Source: Mycolicibacterium sp. CBMA 247 (GTDB lineage: Bacteria; Actinomycetota; Actinomycetes; Mycobacteriales; Mycobacteriaceae). Taken from it: a stretch of 64,000 nucleotides of DNA. Where the stretch lies: NCBI RefSeq assembly GCF_009729095.1, contig NZ_VTGX01000003.1, positions 248,001-312,000 on the forward strand. Direction: 5' to 3'. The notes beneath the pieces are model-generated. The model worked only from the letters and a program-made list of their open reading frames with translations, searched no databases and was not told the DNA's origin. Below, in pieces: positions 60,428 through 64,000 of the stretch. Within the stretch, counting starts at the first letter, position 1; each line of letters opens with the position of its first letter. Made by a program: the position numbers and the translations under genes.

Positions 60428-61209
60428 GCACCATCAGTGATGTCGCGACGAGGGTGATCCCGTGTCTCGACGTCGACGCCGGCCGGGTGGTCAAGGGCGT
60501 CAACTTCGAGAACCTGCGCGACGCAGGCGATCCCGTCGAACTCGCCGCCGCCTACGATGCCGAGGGCGCTGACGAGCTGACCTTCCTCGACGTGACCGCG
60601 TCCTCGTCGGGGCGGGCCACGATGCTCGAGGTGGTCAAGCACACCGCCGAACAGGTGTTCATCCCGCTGACCGTCGGTGGTGGAGTGCGTTCGGTCGATG
60701 ACGTCGACGTGCTGCTACGCGCCGGCGCCGACAAGGTCTCGGTCAACACGGCCGCCATCGCCCGGCCCGAACTGCTGGCCGAGATGGCCCGCCAGTTCGG
60801 CTCCCAGTGCATCGTGCTCAGCGTCGACGCCCGCACTGTGCCGGCTGGCGATCGGCCCACCCCCTCGGGGTGGGAGGTGACCACCCATGGTGGGCGCCGC
60901 GGCACCGGTATCGACGCAATCGAATGGGCCGCGCGGGGCGCTGAACTCGGGGTCGGAGAGATTCTGCTCAACTCGATGGACCGCGACGGCACCAAGGAGG
61001 GTTTCGACCTGCCGATGCTGCGCGCGGTGCGTGCTGCGGTGGGCGTCCCGGTGATCGCCAGCGGCGGTGCCGGTGCGGTGGCCGATTTCGCGCCCGCCGT
61101 GCAGGCCGGCGCCGATGCGGTGCTGGCGGCCAGTGTGTTCCATTTCCGGGAACTGACCATCGGCCAGGTCAAGGCTGCGATGGCGGCGGAAGGGATCGTG
61201 GTCAGGTGA
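60424..61209 (+). CDS. hisF: Imidazole glycerol phosphate synthase, cyclase subunit
   Basis: (beta/alpha)8 cyclase; 261 residues. VIPCLDVDAGRVVKGVNFEN, TVGGGVRSVDDVDVLLRAGADKVSVNTAA and LNSMDRDGTKEGFDL include the two catalytic aspartates. It works with HisH. The GTG at 60424 overlaps the impA stop by four bases. Confidence 0.95.
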   Translation: MSTISDVATRVIPCLDVDAGRVVKGVNFENLRDAGDPVELAAAYDAEGADELTFLDVTASSSGRATMLEVVKHTAEQVFIPLTVGGGVRSVDDVDVLLRAGADKVSVNTAAIARPELLAEMARQFGSQCIVLSVDARTVPAGDRPTPSGWEVTTHGGRRGTGIDAIEWAARGAELGVGEILLNSMDRDGTKEGFDLPMLRAVRAAVGVPVIASGGAGAVADFAPAVQAGADAVLAASVFHFRELTIGQVKAAMAAEGIVVR

Positions 61210-61550
61210 GTCTCGATCCGAACATCGCCGCGCGGTTGAAGCGCAATGCCGACGGGTTGTTCAGCGCCGTGGCGCAGGAGCGGGCTACCGGGCAGGTGCT
61301 GATGGTCGCCTGGATGGACGACGACGCGCTGGCCCGCACCCTGGAAACCCGTGAGGCCACGTATTTTTCGCGGTCGCGCGGCGAGCAGTGGGTCAAGGGC
61401 GCGACGTCGGGGCACACGCAGCACGTGCATTCGGTTCGCCTGGACTGTGACGGCGACACGGTGTTGCTGCAGGTCGACCAGACCGGCGCGGCCTGCCACA
61501 CCGGCGCCCATACTTGCTTCGACGCCGACGCGTTGCTGTCCGACGACTGA
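61206..61550 (+). CDS. hisI: Phosphoribosyl-AMP cyclohydrolase
   Basis: Zinc enzyme that opens the purine ring of PR-AMP; 114 residues. EATYFSRSRGEQWVKGATSGHTQHVHSVRLDCDGD and CHTGAHTCF carry the metal Cys/His residues (quoted in parts of the conserved blocks). GTG start, overlapping hisF by four bases. No HisE domain is fused; hisE and hisG are not in this window. Last gene of the his run. Confidence 0.95.
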   Translation: MSLDPNIAARLKRNADGLFSAVAQERATGQVLMVAWMDDDALARTLETREATYFSRSRGEQWVKGATSGHTQHVHSVRLDCDGDTVLLQVDQTGAACHTGAHTCFDADALLSDD

Positions 61551-61651
61551 CGCGTCGATTTGCCGATCTGGCACGCTGATCGCTTCATCGGTGGTCGGGC
61601 CTTGATTTCGTTGATGAAAGTCCTTGCCAAGCTTCGATTCTCGGTGCAGAA

Positions 61652-61667
61652 TCGAATATATGTTCGA
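61652..61667. promoter_or_regulatory. Near-perfect SOS (LexA) box over the HNH start codon
   Basis: TCGAAT-ATAT-GTTCGA differs from the mycobacterial SOS consensus TCGAAC-N4-GTTCGA at one base. The start codon ATG at 61660-61662 lies inside it, so the right arm encodes the end of ATG plus the TTC GA of Phe-Glu. Confidence 0.75.
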
Positions 61668-63219
61668 ATCTGACACGTCGTGGGAGCTGGTGCTCTGCAT
61701 CAGTGACTCGGTGTCGGAGGAGGCCATGTTGATGGCGTCGCGGATGACAATGATCGGCGAACTGCTCAACCGGCGCATCGCCGAAGTCGAGGTCGAGGAT
61801 GACGATCCCGGCCACATGCTGCTGACCGGGATCGCCCGCACCGTCGCCGAAGTGGGAGCGGCGATGCATCTGTCGGCGCCGGCGGCATCGCAGGTGGTGT
61901 CGCAAGCAGAATCGTTGACCAATCGATTGCCCCAGGTGGCGCAGGTGTTGAGGTGCGGCAAGATCGACTGGGGCTCGGTGGCGGTGATCATCGCCCGCAC
62001 CGAGTTGGTCGCCGCCGAGTCGATCCTGGCACGACTGGACGCGGCGTTGGCTGATCGGATCGCCGGGTGGATGTCGTGGTCGCGCAAACGGGTGACCAAC
62101 GCCGTCGACGCCCTGGTGGCCGAACTCGATCCCGATGCGATCGCCGAGCGGGAGCACGCTGAGCGTGGCAGATATGTGCGGGTGAGGCCCGCCGGCGACG
62201 GTACCGCCCGGTTGGAGGGAGTGCTCACCGCGCGGGCCGGCGTGATTTTTGATCAACGAGTGACCGAGCTGGCGAATGCGGTGTGTGGGCAGGATCCTCG
62301 TACCCCTGCCCAGCGCCGGTCGGATGCGGTCGAGGCGCTGGCCGAAGGTCGGGCGTTGCGGTGCCGGTGCGGACGGGCTGAGTGCAGGCAGGCGCAACCG
62401 GCCGAACCGGGGCCGGTTCGAGTGGTGATCAACGTGCTGGCCCCGCAATCCGGACTGCTCGGAGGGCGGGAGCCGGCCTATATCGCAGGGCACGGCGTGA
62501 TCGATGCGGAGAAACTGCGCGAGTTGGCGCAGGAGGCGACCCTGCGGATCATCCAGGCCCCCGATGTTCCCACCGGTGACGCGTTGCGGTACCACCCCTC
62601 GGCCGGGTTGGCGCGGTGGATTCGGTGCCGCGATGTCACCTGCCGGTTCCCCGGGTGTGACCGGCCCGCGGAGAATTGCGACATCGATCACACCGTGCCG
62701 TTCGATCATCGGCACCCCGAAAACGGTGGGCTGACGGTGCCGTGGAACCTGAAATGCCTTTGCCGTCAACATCACCGCTTGAAGACGTTCCATGATGGGT
62801 GGCGGGATCAACAACTACCCGACGGGACAGTGATCTGGACGGCGCCGACCGGACACACCCACCGGACGAGTCCTGGCGCGACCGAGATCTTTGCGCCTGA
62901 GGGCCGGCCTCGGCGGGCCCCGCACCGCGCCAAGCCGACCTCCCAGGCGGCACGGGTCGCGCAGCGCAGGGCGAAGAACGCGCGGCTGCGTCCGGTCAAC
63001 GCCGAAGCCCGCCGCGTGCGGCAGGCCCGCTCCCGTGAGATGTGGCGCCGCCGGCAACGCAACCGGATGCGCGCCACACTGACCCTGTTCAAGGGTGATG
63101 ACCTCAGTTCCAGCCCGTTCGCCAAGTGGATCAACGAACCGCCCGAACCTGAGAACCTCCCCGCCACCTGGCAACCCCCACCCGCGCCAGACCCCGGCCC
63201 TGACGAACCACCGTTCTGA
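61660..63219 (+). CDS. 13E12/DUF222 family protein with HNH nuclease domain
   Basis: A 519-residue member of the mycobacterial 13E12 repeat family. The N-terminal DUF222 region (about 1-300) is helical; the C-terminal HNH motif is ENCDIDHTVPFDHRHP followed by NLKCLCRQHHRLKTF, with CRFPGCDRP adding a zinc knuckle. A basic tail (RRVRQARSREMWRRRQRNRMR) and a Pro-rich end follow. The ATG at 61660 lies inside an SOS box. M. tuberculosis 13E12 genes are among known LexA targets. Such genes spread between genomes and may be mobile; no terminal repeats are seen here. True substrate unknown. Confidence 0.88.
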   Translation: MFESDTSWELVLCISDSVSEEAMLMASRMTMIGELLNRRIAEVEVEDDDPGHMLLTGIARTVAEVGAAMHLSAPAASQVVSQAESLTNRLPQVAQVLRCGKIDWGSVAVIIARTELVAAESILARLDAALADRIAGWMSWSRKRVTNAVDALVAELDPDAIAEREHAERGRYVRVRPAGDGTARLEGVLTARAGVIFDQRVTELANAVCGQDPRTPAQRRSDAVEALAEGRALRCRCGRAECRQAQPAEPGPVRVVINVLAPQSGLLGGREPAYIAGHGVIDAEKLRELAQEATLRIIQAPDVPTGDALRYHPSAGLARWIRCRDVTCRFPGCDRPAENCDIDHTVPFDHRHPENGGLTVPWNLKCLCRQHHRLKTFHDGWRDQQLPDGTVIWTAPTGHTHRTSPGATEIFAPEGRPRRAPHRAKPTSQAARVAQRRAKNARLRPVNAEARRVRQARSREMWRRRQRNRMRATLTLFKGDDLSSSPFAKWINEPPEPENLPATWQPPPAPDPGPDEPPF

Positions 63220-63296
63220 GTCTCCTTGTTGTGCGCGAGGTGCCACGGCGCGTTGCGGAGTCCGGACTTGTCGGTGCCATCGGCAACAATGACGGG

Positions 63297-64000
63297 GTGA
63301 CCGACACCGCCGCGACCCGCAAAGCGCGCGGTGCGTTCTTCACCCCGCCCGAGATCTCGCGTTACCTCGCCCGGTGGGCAATCCGGTCCGCCGACGATGA
63401 GGTCTTCGAACCCGCGGCCGGAGAGGCGGCGTTCGTGGTCGAGGCGGTCACCCGGCTGGCCGAATTGGGCGCCGCCCGGCCGAGGGTCGACGGGGTGGAA
63501 CTCCACGCGGCCAGCGCGGCTACTGCGCGCAGGCGCGTCGCCGACGCCGGGGGACGGGCCCGCATCCGAACTGCGGATTTCTTCGCTGTCGAGCCGCGCG
63601 CCGAATACACCGCGGTCATCGGTAACCCGCCCTACATCCGCTACCAGGATTTCCGGGGCGCGGCCCGGGCACAGTCGCGGCGGGCCGCGCTCAAGGCGGG
63701 GGTCACGCTGTCGGGCCTGGCCTCCAGTTGGGCCGCGTTCACCGTGCACGCCGCGCTGTTCCTGCGGCCGGGCGGGCGCCTGGCCCTGGTGCTGCCCGCG
63801 GAGCTGCTCAGCGTCAACTACGCGGCGGTGGTCCGGAAGTTCTTGTTCGACCGGTTCGCCAGCGTCGAGCTCGTGATGTTCGACGAGCAGGTGTTTCCCG
63901 AGGCCGAGGCCGATGTGGTGCTACTGCTGGCCGACGGTTACGGCGGCGGGCCGTGCGGCCATGCCGTCATCCACCGTGCGCGCAACGCGGGCTCACTGAC
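63297..64000 (+). CDS. N6-adenine DNA methyltransferase, 3' partial
   Basis: The first 234 codons are visible; the frame is still open at the window end. GTG 63297 starts MTDTAATRKARGAFFTPPEI, where GAFFTPPEI is the opening block of Eco57I/type IIG-like methyltransferases. The SAM site is VFEPAAGEAAFV and the catalytic block is VIGNPPYIRYQ (NPPY). It resembles MamA-type orphan adenine methyltransferases of mycobacteria, but the target-recognition part is beyond the edge. It follows the HNH gene after 77 bases. Confidence 0.85.
   Translation, partial: MTDTAATRKARGAFFTPPEISRYLARWAIRSADDEVFEPAAGEAAFVVEAVTRLAELGAARPRVDGVELHAASAATARRRVADAGGRARIRTADFFAVEPRAEYTAVIGNPPYIRYQDFRGAARAQSRRAALKAGVTLSGLASSWAAFTVHAALFLRPGGRLALVLPAELLSVNYAAVVRKFLFDRFASVELVMFDEQVFPEAEADVVLLLADGYGGGPCGHAVIHRARNAGSL

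Noticed and set aside
61551..61659. Attachment site or IS end beside the 13E12 gene
   Set aside because: I found no terminal inverted repeats, target-site duplication or tRNA fragment in the gap.

Overview
The window is high-GC DNA from a rapidly growing mycobacterium (Mycobacterium or Mycolicibacterium, M. smegmatis-like). This rests on gene content and order: ileS, dinX-type polymerase IV, ansA, lspA, dnaE1, ilvA, treZYX, bioAFD, bioQ, bioB, nadABC, then hisDCBHA-impA-hisFI. It also rests on mycobacterial hallmarks: a FAAL-type FadD, MmpL and Sap/GAP proteins, a 19-kDa-type lipoprotein, a Ddn-like F420 protein, a 13E12-type HNH protein, and many start codons lying 6-9 bases after a TANNNT -10 box (leaderless genes). 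No tRNA, rRNA, IS element, CRISPR array or prophage was seen. The genes at both window edges are cut.

Region 1 (1-10.65 kb) is accessory. It holds a lipid-export style cluster: a fatty acyl-AMP ligase (cut at the left edge), a polytopic membrane protein, a secreted proline-rich protein, a Sap/GAP protein, a condensation-type acyltransferase and an MmpL transporter. After it come a multi-pass membrane protein, a small HTH regulator and a stand-alone half condensation domain, with inverted repeats between the last two.

Region 2 (10.65-30.5 kb) is mainly housekeeping: ileS behind a T-box leader, an S4 protein and dinB sharing a very short divergent promoter, ansA, lspA, a RluA-family pseudouridine synthase, rarD, a YciI/ECF42 sigma pair, TetR, dnaE1, a MerR/PPOX pair around a perfect dyad, a carboxyl-methyltransferase-like gene behind an 18-bp direct repeat, SRPBCC, lipoprotein and ilvA.

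Region 3 (30.5-40.7 kb) holds an MFS/HxlR pair around a palindrome, and an acyltransferase-treX-treY-treZ operon for glycogen debranching and trehalose synthesis.

Region 4 (40.7-55.1 kb) covers cofactors. The biotin genes are bioA, bioFD and a 2H phosphoesterase; bioQ is divergent from bioB, the biotin synthase auxiliary gene bsaP and a DUF2567 gene. Two identical BioQ boxes are each followed by a TGTCGG/CCGACA inverted repeat. After a lipase, nrtR is divergent from nadABC around a perfect palindrome. AraC, SRPBCC, LysE and Ddn-like genes follow.

Region 5 (55.1-61.55 kb) is a tightly overlapping his operon containing an inositol-monophosphatase-family gene. Region 6 (61.6-64 kb) is accessory: a 13E12/DUF222-HNH gene whose start codon lies inside a near-perfect mycobacterial SOS box, and the N-terminal part of an N6-adenine DNA methyltransferase cut by the window edge.

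Start codons were often moved inward from the longest open frame, using Shine-Dalgarno sites, leaderless -10 boxes and gene overlaps. No clearly new multi-gene system was proved. The strongest leads are the shared bio-promoter inverted repeat, the BioQ-like half sites before the methyltransferase, the HTH/membrane/half-condensation locus, and the SOS box over a start codon.
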